Both the position numbers and the translations under genes were made by a program. A stretch of 64,000 nucleotides of DNA. Origin: Ga0077555 sp046154645 (GTDB lineage: Bacteria; Pseudomonadota; Alphaproteobacteria; Rhizobiales; Hyphomicrobiaceae). This document shows, in pieces, positions 35,799 through 43,759 of this stretch. The notes beneath the pieces are model-generated. The model was not told the origin of the DNA and did not search any database. It worked only from the letters and a program-made list of their open reading frames with translations. The stretch spans positions 62,001 to 126,000 of the forward strand of contig JBJXDZ010000110.1 of assembly GCA_046154645.1 (NCBI GenBank). The letters run 5' to 3'. Positions within the stretch are counted from its first letter, which is position 1, and each line of letters starts with the position of its first letter.

Positions 35799-36692
35799 TC
35801 AACCGAACTTTTTGGCTACAGCGAAGATGATTTCCCGCATCGACGCATCGGCGTCCATCTTGCGAAAGCGACGTGCATCGTCGCCAATCAGTTGCTTTGC
35901 GCCGAAGATCGAGTAATTGAAGAGTTCCAGATTGACCAGTTCAAATCCTACCTTCTTCAACATCCATGCGACTTCGGTCGTCGTGTACTCGCGATGGTGG
36001 CCTTCGAAAGGCAATTCGGTCTCGAATTGCAACGATACTGGAAGATGCACGCTTTCACCGCGTGCCAATGCCTCACGCCGGTAAAGATAGGCGATGTTTG
36101 GTGTGTCGAGAATAAGGCACCCGCCTGGCCGAAGATGTCGCGCCAGATGCTCGAGCAGCAGACGTGGAGTGTGGGGGATGTGCTCGATGACGCCGAGGCA
36201 GAGGATGGCATCATAGTGCCGGTCCAGACGGTCGAGAACATCCTGGTGGATGGAGCTGTCGATGATATCGATGCCGGCCGCAATCAGCGCCTCACGCTCC
36301 TGGCTCAGCGCGGGGGCGTAGCGTGCATAACTGTCGAGGGCATCGACCTTGCAGCCGAGCTTGCGTGCCATCAAAGCGAAGTTGCCGAAATATGAACCGA
36401 AATCCAGGACTTTGCAGTCAGGTGCACCGACCTTCTTCAGTGCGCGGGCGACGTGCACCATACGAATGAGGCTCAGGTCGATGTAGGCGTCCCAGTTGTA
36501 GCCGTCGAGGCCCGGCGAATGGCGCGCCAGCTTGGCATAGTTGCCGGTTGGAATGAGGCGACGAATTGCATCGGTGGCTTCGCGGCAGACGGGATAAACA
36601 TCGGGATAGCGCTTCGCCCAGCCCTCGGGAAAATCGAGGTCGATGGTGCGAGTTGCGGAGTTGGCGCAATAGGCCGGGTCTTGATCAGACAT
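35799..36692 (-). CDS. Class I SAM-dependent methyltransferase
   Basis: 297 residues, minus strand, start ATG 36692. Motif I KVLDFGSYFGNFALMA, acidic motif II DALDSYAR, motif IV DAILCLGVIEHIPH and late strand LRPGGCLILDTPN define a class I methyltransferase of the methyltransf_23 kind. Its start overlaps the last codons of the wzt gene by 8 bases, so translation is probably coupled; the next gene starts about 40 bases downstream. In ABC-transporter-dependent O-antigens, methyltransferases can cap the non-reducing end that Wzt recognises, which fits this position but is inferred. Confidence 0.83.
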   Translation of the reverse strand: MSDQDPAYCANSATRTIDLDFPEGWAKRYPDVYPVCREATDAIRRLIPTGNYAKLARHSPGLDGYNWDAYIDLSLIRMVHVARALKKVGAPDCKVLDFGSYFGNFALMARKLGCKVDALDSYARYAPALSQEREALIAAGIDIIDSSIHQDVLDRLDRHYDAILCLGVIEHIPHTPRLLLEHLARHLRPGGCLILDTPNIAYLYRREALARGESVHLPVSLQFETELPFEGHHREYTTTEVAWMLKKVGFELVNLELFNYSIFGAKQLIGDDARRFRKMDADASMREIIFAVAKKFG

Positions 36693-38484
36693 GGGCCTTG
36701 GCATCCTTGGTGCCGGTCGCGTCGGTGGAGACACGCCACGTGCCTGCGTAAACCGAAACCGTGCCCTGATGCGCGGCTTCACCCGACGTGACGTCGAAGC
36801 TGAGCGAACGCGAGAGCACATCGAAGACATCGGGATGAACGGAGAATGGGCGGCCATCGGTGGTGGCGTAGTAGCCCGACTTGGCGATCAGCAGGCTGGC
36901 CGCATACCGACCGGGACCGAGGGGAAGGTCGTCGATGGCGATGTGCACGGATCCGAGACCGCCCGCAATTGCGATATCGAAGCCTGACTGGAAGAGGTGC
37001 ATCGCATCGACAACGCCGTCTTTGAATAGGGCGACCATCATCTCGACATCACCGGCGCGGGTCGCGTCATTGACCTTGAAGGCGATGTGGAAACAGGCAG
37101 GCTGGCCCGTGTGTAGCGTGCGGACGCTCTTGCCCGTGCAGTCGAGGATGTCGACGCCGGTGATGCGTACGGCGCCGGAGCCGTGGCGGGTCTCCTTGCC
37201 GGAGTCAGCCAAATCAGAGACGCGGGTGAGCTTGGTGGTGTCGAGGGGGACGGCCCAGTCGGTGCGGCGGCCTTGCGAGAGCGTGATTTCGCCGCCGGCG
37301 TAGCCGACCTGGCGCTCGTCGTAGATGGTGGCTGTGACGGTCTGGTTGGTGGCGCTTTCGATAGCCATGCGCAGATTGGGCGCGGCGAGGCCCGGGCGGA
37401 GGGCGATGCGCAGCGTGCCCTTATGGTAGGACTGGCCGTAGTTGGCGAGGATGATGCCGTCGCTGCGGCCGGCTTCCTCGGTGGTGAGCCAGTTGCTGCC
37501 TTCGTAGACGAGCGAGAGGGCGTTGCCCGAGACGGCGGCAGTTTCGAGGTTGCTCTTGCCGGTGGTGGGATCGACGCGGGCCAAGGTTTCCTGGCCGTCG
37601 GCGAGGTGGGCCTCGTAGAAGAAGAGGACGCCGGTCATGGGCTTGCCATCGGCCGATTTGATGTCGACCAGCAAAGAGACGGCGTGATCGAGGCCGGGAA
37701 CCATAGGGGCGAGAGCTGCCTTGCGGCGCAGGCGGATCTCCTCCTGCTCCTTGATGCTCGACTCATAGAGGTTGATCGCAGCCTTGGGCTCGCCATCGAA
37801 TTTCACGCGGCCGCGATCGATCCAGATCATGCGGTCGCAGATCTGGGCGGTGGAGTAGATGTCATGGCTGACCAGCAGCAGCGTGGCGTGGTTTTCGGCG
37901 CACAACGTCTTGATGCGCTCGTAGCTCTTGCGCGCGAAGTACGCGTCGCCGACGCCGAGCACCTCGTCGATGACGAGCACGTCGGGCTCGATCACGGTGG
38001 AGGCCGCGAACATGAGGCGGGCGGCCATGCCGGTGGAGTACGTTTTGACGGGCTGGTCGATGTATTCCTCGACCTCGGCGAACTCGATGATGTCGCGCGT
38101 GAGCTTAAGCGCCTTGTCGCCGGAAATGCCGAGCTGCGCCAGATAGGAGACGACGTTGTCGCGGCCGGTGAACTCGGGATGGAAACCCGTGCCGATCTGC
38201 AGCAGTGCCTGCGTTGCCCCCTGCACATCAAGTACGCCCGAGGTGGGCTCGATGGTTTTGGTGATGAGCTTCAGCAGAGTGGATTTGCCAGCCCCGTTGC
38301 GGCCGATGATGCCGACCTTCTCACCCTTGCGGATGGCGATGTCGATGCTGTCTAGGGCGACGTGCTCGCTGTAGCGCCCGTCGCCGCGCAATAGGCCAAA
38401 GGCATCGCGGATGCGATCCGTCGGGTTTTTATAGAGCCGATAGATCTTCGAGAGCTTCTCGGCCCGGATCACCACGTCGTTCAT
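36685..38484 (-). CDS. wzt: Polysaccharide ABC transporter ATPase, Wzt type with extended C-terminal region
   Basis: 599 residues, minus strand. N-terminal ATPase (about 1-245): Walker A GRNGAGKST, signature-like YSTGMAARL and Walker B VLVIDEVLGVGD, the pattern of Wzt/KpsT/TagH exporters. After a helical linker, residues about 255-420 form an extra beta-rich domain, and about 430-599 resemble the Wzt C-terminal carbohydrate-binding domain (FKVNDATRAGD, FQSGFDIAI, GPGRYAASLLIAKSG). Longer than E. coli O9a Wzt because of the extra domain. ATG 38484 (MNDVVIRAEKLSK) begins the conserved region. Partner permease is on the other strand at 31725. Confidence 0.9.
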   Translation of the reverse strand: MNDVVIRAEKLSKIYRLYKNPTDRIRDAFGLLRGDGRYSEHVALDSIDIAIRKGEKVGIIGRNGAGKSTLLKLITKTIEPTSGVLDVQGATQALLQIGTGFHPEFTGRDNVVSYLAQLGISGDKALKLTRDIIEFAEVEEYIDQPVKTYSTGMAARLMFAASTVIEPDVLVIDEVLGVGDAYFARKSYERIKTLCAENHATLLLVSHDIYSTAQICDRMIWIDRGRVKFDGEPKAAINLYESSIKEQEEIRLRRKAALAPMVPGLDHAVSLLVDIKSADGKPMTGVLFFYEAHLADGQETLARVDPTTGKSNLETAAVSGNALSLVYEGSNWLTTEEAGRSDGIILANYGQSYHKGTLRIALRPGLAAPNLRMAIESATNQTVTATIYDERQVGYAGGEITLSQGRRTDWAVPLDTTKLTRVSDLADSGKETRHGSGAVRITGVDILDCTGKSVRTLHTGQPACFHIAFKVNDATRAGDVEMMVALFKDGVVDAMHLFQSGFDIAIAGGLGSVHIAIDDLPLGPGRYAASLLIAKSGYYATTDGRPFSVHPDVFDVLSRSLSFDVTSGEAAHQGTVSVYAGTWRVSTDATGTKDAKAHV

Positions 38485-38728
38485 GGGCGGTCCAAAGCTC
38501 CAGATGCTGGAAACGTTCGCGCGCTCGCACAAGCGCGCGCCGACAACGGGCTTCCGTTTTGAAGCCCTGTCTGGCGACGCTGCGACTGCACGCTGCGATA
38601 GGACATTTGGTGGTGCACGACAACCCGTCGCCCATGGTGGTCCACAGCGGCTGGCAGCTGAGGATGTCGTAGTCGTGGCGCATGACAGCATGTGACAACT
38701 CGATCGATTGCTGGAGAACGATGTTCAT
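38429..38728 (-). CDS. Possible small hypothetical protein overlapping the wzt start
   Basis: 99-residue open frame, minus strand, beginning MNIVLQQSIELSHAV. It starts 18 bases after the stop of the preceding small gene, with GAGG very close to the ATG, and its end overlaps the first 56 bases of wzt in another frame. Six cysteines and a basic C-terminus, no recognised domain. The Arg-rich tail looks like a shadow of coding sequence in another frame, so it may not be real. Confidence 0.2.
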   Translation of the reverse strand: MNIVLQQSIELSHAVMRHDYDILSCQPLWTTMGDGLSCTTKCPIAACSRSVARQGFKTEARCRRALVRARERFQHLELWTAHERRGDPGREALEDLSAL

Positions 38729-38746
38729 AGCCTCGTGCCGTTGCCG

Positions 38747-39160
38747 TCAGGCTGGCCGTTGCCAGTGCCGGTCGGCTGCAAAGTCGAGCGGTGGCGGGGC
38801 GGGCAGCGCATTGTAGCAGGTGATCAAGTCGGCAACGGCGCGGTCGATGCGGTGGAGCTCGGCCAGCCAGGCCTCTTCCTCGGCCGTGCGGATCGTCGCA
38901 GTTTCGAGACGGCGCATCTCGACGTCGTTGTCGGCGCGGATGAAGCCAGCGTGAGCAAGGTTGTCGGCACCGAGGATGGCACACAGGCGGCGGCGATATT
39001 CGGCGGTAGCGTCAGCGTCGGTGGGGAGCGGTGGCACGGCATCGGCGATGGTCACGCCCGACGCCAGGATGAGCTGGTAGTCGGTGTTGCGCGGGTCGGC
39101 TGGCACGATGCGGCCCGGTTGGACTTCGATGGCCGAGCGGTTGGTATCGATATAGTGCAT
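38747..39160 (-). CDS. Small acidic hypothetical protein, probably phage/GTA-like accessory
   Basis: 137 residues, minus strand, starting 3 bases after the DUF2793 gene stop with a GGAG ribosome-binding site that overlaps that stop. Begins MHYIDTNRSAIEVQPGRIV and has a helical middle (EEEAWLAELHRIDRAVADLITCYNAL). Tail-fibre-adjacent proteins of phages often have a similar short beta start followed by helices, so a structural accessory or chaperone role for the DUF2793 protein is possible, but no family is recognised with confidence. Confidence 0.55.
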   Translation of the reverse strand: MHYIDTNRSAIEVQPGRIVPADPRNTDYQLILASGVTIADAVPPLPTDADATAEYRRRLCAILGADNLAHAGFIRADNDVEMRRLETATIRTAEEEAWLAELHRIDRAVADLITCYNALPAPPPLDFAADRHWQRPA

Positions 39161-39163
39161 GGA

Positions 39164-40654
39164 TCAGATCTCCGAGCTGAATTCGAGAATGCCGTAGGTG
39201 CCTGCGCCGCCAAAGCCGGTTTGCAGGCCGCAGCCCTGGCCGATGACCGAGGCCATGGAGGAATGCGTGAAGACCAGCACACAGCGGCGCGTGGTCTGGT
39301 TGGTGCCACCACTGATGCTGATTGCCGAGACAGTGCCGTTGACGCCGCCCGTGCCGATCAGGAAGTCAGTGGGATTGGTCACGGTCAGGGTCGGCAGTGC
39401 ACGCATTTCGGCGGGGTGGGTGAACTCGAAATTGGAATTGGTGGCGGTGAAGACGAAGCCTTGGCCGCAATACTGCGCGAACTGGTTGCCACGGCGATGG
39501 TAGTAGCGCTGGCAAGCAGCGAACTCGTCGGCGCGCGATCGCGGTTGCCAGCTTGTGGCGGTGGCGCCGAGCTCGAGCTTGACGCGGGCGAAGGTGACCG
39601 AGCCGGCGGTGGCTTTGGTAATTCTGAGCGCAAGGTTGCCGGTGTCGCCGGCAGCCGTGGTGAGCGTGAGCGAACGGCGGCCACTGCCGGCGGTGATCGT
39701 GCCGGTGGCACTGCCGAAGCTGACGCTGAGGTCGGCGTTCGGCGACTCAACGGAAACAGTGACTTGGGTCGACGCGAAATTGGCAACGCCCCAGAGACTG
39801 GATTCGACAGCCTGCATGATGGCGCCACTGGCGAGCGTGAGGGTGGTGCCGGAGAGCGTCAGGGAGGCGCCCCCGGTGTCGGCCTTCCAGCGATCGAACC
39901 CGTAGCCGCCAGCGCCGAGCGCGCCGCCCGGAAAGCTGCGCTGATTGATCTGGAAATCGCCGTTCAGCAGTAGATTGGGTCCAGCGGCCGCCAGTGTGGT
40001 GAATGGCAGTCCGACGGCACCGGTGCTGCGGTCAACGACGATGGCGTCGCGCCAGAGGGTGCCATCAGCGCTGACTTTCACGCGCAGATTGTCGTCGCCG
40101 GCAAGGCCTACCTCGGCGCGTCCCGAGAAGGCGGTCTGATAGAGCAGGCTCGCGGTATTGGCGGCGGCGGCCTTATTGATTTTCAGGCGATGATCCGTGC
40201 CCTCGTGGTTGAGCAGCACGGCGGGCGCCGACACCGACAGCCGGTTGGTGGTGTCAGCCGTGGCGTTGATGCCGACTAGGGGCGTCGGGTTGACGCTGCC
40301 GCCGCCACCACCTGCCCCACCGGCGAGGATCCAGCCGGTGCCGTCGAAGGCATAGAGTTTGTCCTCGTTGGCGACCCAGGCGAGCCAGCCCTCGCGCGGC
40401 AGATAGATGGTCCAGGCGCCGTCCTGGAAGGCCGCGATGCGCTGAGCCTGACCGGTCCAGGCCCCGGTTGGCGCGGCGGCCACGATGTAGCGGGCGCCAT
40501 CGGCCGGCGTGGCTGGCGGGGAGGCCAGGGTGCGGTCGAGCACGGTCATCTGGACGAGCGCATCCAGAGCGCGGATGGCCTCGTTGTGGGTGACGTGCTT
40601 TTGGGCCTGGGCGGCCATGATGTAGGGAAGGATGAGGTTTGGTGTCGTGTCCAT
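39164..40654 (-). CDS. DUF2793-containing phage/gene-transfer-agent-like structural protein
   Basis: 496 residues, minus strand. The N-terminal about 100 residues (NLILPYIMAAQAQKHVTHNE, GARYIVAAAPTGAWTGQA, WLAWVANEDKLYAFDGTGW) match the DUF2793 pattern found in tail/head-spike proteins of alphaproteobacterial prophages and gene transfer agents. A Gly-rich hinge follows, then beta-rich adhesin-like sequence (LLLNGDFQINQRSF, RWKADTGG, LELGATATSWQPRSRADEFAACQRYYHR), typical of tail-fibre receptor-binding regions. No capsid, portal or terminase gene is nearby. It sits directly upstream of wzt on the same strand. ATG 40654 chosen at the conserved start. Confidence 0.8.
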   Translation of the reverse strand: MDTTPNLILPYIMAAQAQKHVTHNEAIRALDALVQMTVLDRTLASPPATPADGARYIVAAAPTGAWTGQAQRIAAFQDGAWTIYLPREGWLAWVANEDKLYAFDGTGWILAGGAGGGGGSVNPTPLVGINATADTTNRLSVSAPAVLLNHEGTDHRLKINKAAAANTASLLYQTAFSGRAEVGLAGDDNLRVKVSADGTLWRDAIVVDRSTGAVGLPFTTLAAAGPNLLLNGDFQINQRSFPGGALGAGGYGFDRWKADTGGASLTLSGTTLTLASGAIMQAVESSLWGVANFASTQVTVSVESPNADLSVSFGSATGTITAGSGRRSLTLTTAAGDTGNLALRITKATAGSVTFARVKLELGATATSWQPRSRADEFAACQRYYHRRGNQFAQYCGQGFVFTATNSNFEFTHPAEMRALPTLTVTNPTDFLIGTGGVNGTVSAISISGGTNQTTRRCVLVFTHSSMASVIGQGCGLQTGFGGAGTYGILEFSSEI

Positions 40655-40973
40655 GTCGTCTCGCTGCGGGCTCCGTTTCATTGCGTCGAGCTGCATTATC
40701 GATCGAGGATGGGCGACGGGGATTAGATTCCTAGAGTTTTGTGCGACATGGTGAACGCTAGGCGGACCGGACAGGTCCGAAGGAGGCATTGAGGGGGCTT
40801 ACAGTGCCCGGCCTCTCAGTCGAGGCCAGGTGGGTACGTCGGCATCTTCACCAAGGCCAAAGGTGCGATGGGGACTGATCCGGCTTCCCCCTGGCATCGC
40901 ATCGCGGGCCGCGCTAAACGTGCGCGATCTTTTTCGTCGGTATCAACCGCAACCGCCCAGGAGACACCCGATC
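40655..40973. other. Divergent intergenic region between DUF2793 gene and fba
   Basis: 319 bases with no convincing gene. It must hold promoters for both divergent genes. A small inverted repeat CGGACC-5-GGTCCG lies at 40763-40779, a possible operator or transcript stem. A clear ribosome-binding site (AGGAG at about 40959) precedes fba. No -35/-10 pair could be called with confidence. Confidence 0.4.
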
Positions 40974-41993
40974 ATGACCATGTCCCTCGAGAAGGTCGCA
41001 CAAGCGATGGTCGCGCCCGGCCGCGGCATCCTTGCTGCCGACGAGAGTTCAGGCACCATCAAGAAGCGCTTCGACTCGATCAAGACGGAGTCGACCGCGG
41101 ACAGCCGTCGCGACTACCGCGAGATGCTGTTCCGCTCCACCGACGCCATGAAGAACCACATCTCGGGCGTGATCCTGTACGATGAAACGTTGCGCCAGAA
41201 GGCCAAGGACGGCACGCCGCTGGCCAAGATCATCATGGATGCGGGATCGCTGCCGGGTATCAAAGTGGATGCCGGCACCAAGCCGCTGCAGTTCTGCCCC
41301 GGCGAGTTGGTGACCGAGGGCCTCGACAAGCTGCCCGACCGGATCAAGGAATATGCCAGCCTCGGCGCCAAGTTCGCCAAATGGCGGGCGGTGATCGACA
41401 TTGCGCCGGGCATCCCAAGCTACACCTGCATCAAGGCCAACGCGCATGCGCTTGCTCGCTATGCCGCCATCTGCCTCGAGGGCGGCATTGTGCCGATCGT
41501 CGAGCCGGAGGTGCTGATGGACGGCGCGCACGATATCGATCGTTGCGCCGAGGTGACGGAGTGGGTGCTGCGCGAGGTATTCCAGGAGCTTTACACCAAC
41601 CGCGTCACGCTCGAGCAGATCGTGCTGAAGCCGAACATGGTCATCGCCGGCAAGCAGTCGCCGAAGCAGGCCTCGCGCGAGGAAGTGGCGGAGAAAACCG
41701 TCAAGATCCTGAAGCGGACGGTGCCGGCTGCGGTGCCGGGCATCGCGTTCCTGTCCGGCGGCCAGTCGGACGAAGATGCGACGGCGCATCTGCATTACAT
41801 GAATGCCATGGGCAAGCTGCCGTGGAATTTGACCTTCTCGTATGGTCGCGCGTTGCAGGCGGCAGCCCTGAAGGCCTGGGCCGGCAAGAAGGAGAACGAG
41901 ACGGCCGGCGCCAAGGCATTTTCGCACCGGGCGAAGATGAACGGCTTGGCTGCGGCCGGTAAATGGAGCCAAGCGCTCGAGAAGGCGGCCTGA
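40974..41993 (+). CDS. Fructose-bisphosphate aldolase class I
   Basis: 339 residues. Schiff-base type aldolase of glycolysis/Calvin cycle: GRGILAADESSGTIKKRF, GAKFAKWRAVI, the barrel segment VEPEVLMDGAHD, the Schiff-base lysine region VLKPNMVIAGK, and SGGQSDEDAT followed by WNLTFSYGRALQ. No metal-ligand histidine pattern of class II enzymes. ATG 40974 is preceded by CAGGAGAC; the upstream open frame to 40830 is unlikely to be coding. A strong palindrome at 42043 follows the gene. Class I enzymes are less common than class II in bacteria but occur in many alphaproteobacteria. Confidence 0.94.
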   Translation: MTMSLEKVAQAMVAPGRGILAADESSGTIKKRFDSIKTESTADSRRDYREMLFRSTDAMKNHISGVILYDETLRQKAKDGTPLAKIIMDAGSLPGIKVDAGTKPLQFCPGELVTEGLDKLPDRIKEYASLGAKFAKWRAVIDIAPGIPSYTCIKANAHALARYAAICLEGGIVPIVEPEVLMDGAHDIDRCAEVTEWVLREVFQELYTNRVTLEQIVLKPNMVIAGKQSPKQASREEVAEKTVKILKRTVPAAVPGIAFLSGGQSDEDATAHLHYMNAMGKLPWNLTFSYGRALQAAALKAWAGKKENETAGAKAFSHRAKMNGLAAAGKWSQALEKAA

Positions 41994-42309
41994 ACCAGGC
42001 AATGGCATCGAAAGTGGCGGCGAGGAGACGGGCTGCTTGTAGGGTGCAATAGGCCGCCTTCGGCCGTATTGCACCGATGAAGATCGCGGCGGTGCCATAC
42101 GCTCACGCTATTTCACCCTACTGAACCCATTGGTTTCGCTGTCTCCCAAGACACCCGCGGCGAACGACAACGACAATGGCTCGGTCTCACGATCGGGTCG
42201 TTGTGCTGTCGGCGGCCATCGACGCGGTCTTGGCGCGCCGCATGCCGTCGTGCTGGAAAGCGCCGGTTTCCATGGGGGTGGCTTCCGACAGAAGGCACTC
42301 AAAGCGGCA
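41994..42309. other. Intergenic region downstream of fba holding a palindromic element
   Basis: 316 bases between convergent fba and the Tat-type helical protein. Contains the 33-base palindrome described separately at 42043-42075. No ribosome-binding site plus plausible reading frame was found; open frames here are composition noise. Confidence 0.5.
42043..42075. repeat. REP-like perfect palindrome
   Basis: Arms GGTGCAATA (42043-42051) and TATTGCACC (42067-42075) continue through GGCCG/CGGCC to a 4-base CCTT loop, giving a hairpin of about 14 pairs with one bulge. It lies 50 bases after the fba stop between convergent genes. Shape and position match extragenic palindromic repeats that occur in many copies in some alphaproteobacterial genomes; only one copy is visible in this window. 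It may also act as a transcript 3' end stabiliser; there is no T run. Confidence 0.6.
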
Positions 42310-43755
42310 CTAAGCGCTCAACGTTGCCCAAAGTACCCCAATGAGACGGCGATCGAGCTTACCTTCCGCAGCCCCCGCAAGAACAATAGCGAGGAAGCCA
42401 AGTGCGTCAGCCATCTCGGACGCACTGGCAACACCTTTGCAGGCGGCGAGAAAGGCGACGTCGAAGTGCCGCTCCGCCAGTTGAAATTCACCACTCATGC
42501 CGGCCAAGGCGGCGATCTGGGCATGCACAGTGACGAATCTTTGGAGCCGATCGTCGGCGAAGCCTTTGTGCGCACGGACATTGCGCGGGTCGAATTTTTC
42601 GAGCATGGCTGCGGCGCCCTTCCAGTCACCATCGTCGATCAACGCATCAATGACCAATCTGGATGAATCAACGAACAAACCAGGCGATGCCGTGCGCGCT
42701 AAAGTTTCCAGAGCAGCGTTGTCTCGATGGCGGACGGCCAATTGCGTGCGGGCCGTCAATAGGTCTATCTCGCGTAGCGAGTAGTTGAAGCTTCGCCCCG
42801 CTTCGACAACGGTCATGTTGGTGGTTGCTGGTGATATCGTCGCCAGCCACAGCGCTGCCTCAGCCGGTCTGCCGGCACGCTCGTGAAGAGCAACGCTCAT
42901 TGTCGCGATCGGCCAATTCGTCAATTCTTGGTCAGTGACACTTTGCGGCGCGGGCGAAGGTTGCACGTCGCCACTCAGCAGGCGCGCCGCCTCATATCGA
43001 GCGCGTGCGAGTGCTGCAATTCGCGGGGGCGCTTTCAACTCCACCAACGCTGTCGAAAGGCGTTCGAGCTGCGGTGACGGCATTCGATAACGGAGCGCAG
43101 CCTTCCAAATCTGGTTAGTACCCGCGAACCCGAAACTCGTACCGCTCCGTTGAGCGGATTCGAGCACGAGAATTGCCCGCTCCGTCTGCCCAAGGTGCAA
43201 AAGCTTCGCTGCAAGTTCTTCCACTATGTAGGAATTTGACACTGGCCCTGGTGGCAAAATTCGCGAAATTGTCGAGAGTAGAGTTTCCTCACGGGCCAAA
43301 ACGAGAAGTGGATAAATTAAGCTGAGCGCCGGCAGAAAAAGCTCGGTTGCACCTCTTGGGCTCTTTCGTTTCAGAAACTCCTCAATGGCTTGGCTGTCGC
43401 CTTCGCGAAGAACTTCCCAGTCGGCAAGTATCTCATCGCTAGTTCCTGGCGCCGTAAAGGGAAGCAACGAGATGCCGCGGCGAGGCTTCGCGGTGCGAAT
43501 GTAGTCCGTTCCCCACGACTGGATGCCTGCGTGTTGTGCTAGCGCCAAGCCCAATGCAAGCGTACCCTGCTGGGAAAAATGATCGAAGTGTCCTTTGACT
43601 CGGCTCTTGAAATCTCGACCTGAAGGGCCACAACCGGCGGAGGCCAAGGCTCGGCTCCTCATCAATGGCGAACCGTCGGGCATGCTGACCAACGCGCAAG
43701 CGCCCAATGCGCCGGCCCTTACTACCTCGCGGCGCGTTGGGGCTCGATCGGCCAT
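42310..43755 (-). CDS. Hypothetical helical-repeat protein with Tat-like signal
   Basis: 481 residues, minus strand. N-terminus MADRAPTRREVVRAGALGA has a twin-arginine motif (RR at 8-9) followed by a hydrophobic stretch, suggesting export by Tat. The rest is mainly alpha-helical with TPR-like periodicity (LLHLGQTERAILVLESAQ, LHERAGRPAEAALWL, LIDDGDWKGAAAMLEKFD). No enzymatic motif or cofactor site was found, unusual for a Tat substrate. It begins 4 bases after the stop of the CaiB/BaiF gene and is probably in the same operon. Its base composition is less GC-skewed than its neighbours in the 43.2-43.4 kb part. Confidence 0.65.
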   Translation of the reverse strand: MADRAPTRREVVRAGALGACALVSMPDGSPLMRSRALASAGCGPSGRDFKSRVKGHFDHFSQQGTLALGLALAQHAGIQSWGTDYIRTAKPRRGISLLPFTAPGTSDEILADWEVLREGDSQAIEEFLKRKSPRGATELFLPALSLIYPLLVLAREETLLSTISRILPPGPVSNSYIVEELAAKLLHLGQTERAILVLESAQRSGTSFGFAGTNQIWKAALRYRMPSPQLERLSTALVELKAPPRIAALARARYEAARLLSGDVQPSPAPQSVTDQELTNWPIATMSVALHERAGRPAEAALWLATISPATTNMTVVEAGRSFNYSLREIDLLTARTQLAVRHRDNAALETLARTASPGLFVDSSRLVIDALIDDGDWKGAAAMLEKFDPRNVRAHKGFADDRLQRFVTVHAQIAALAGMSGEFQLAERHFDVAFLAACKGVASASEMADALGFLAIVLAGAAEGKLDRRLIGVLWATLSA

Positions 43756-43759
43756 AGCC

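Noticed and set aside
42130..42666. Plus-strand open frame downstream of fba
   Set aside because: Runs antisense into the helical-repeat gene, lacks a ribosome-binding site, and has no recognisable protein pattern.
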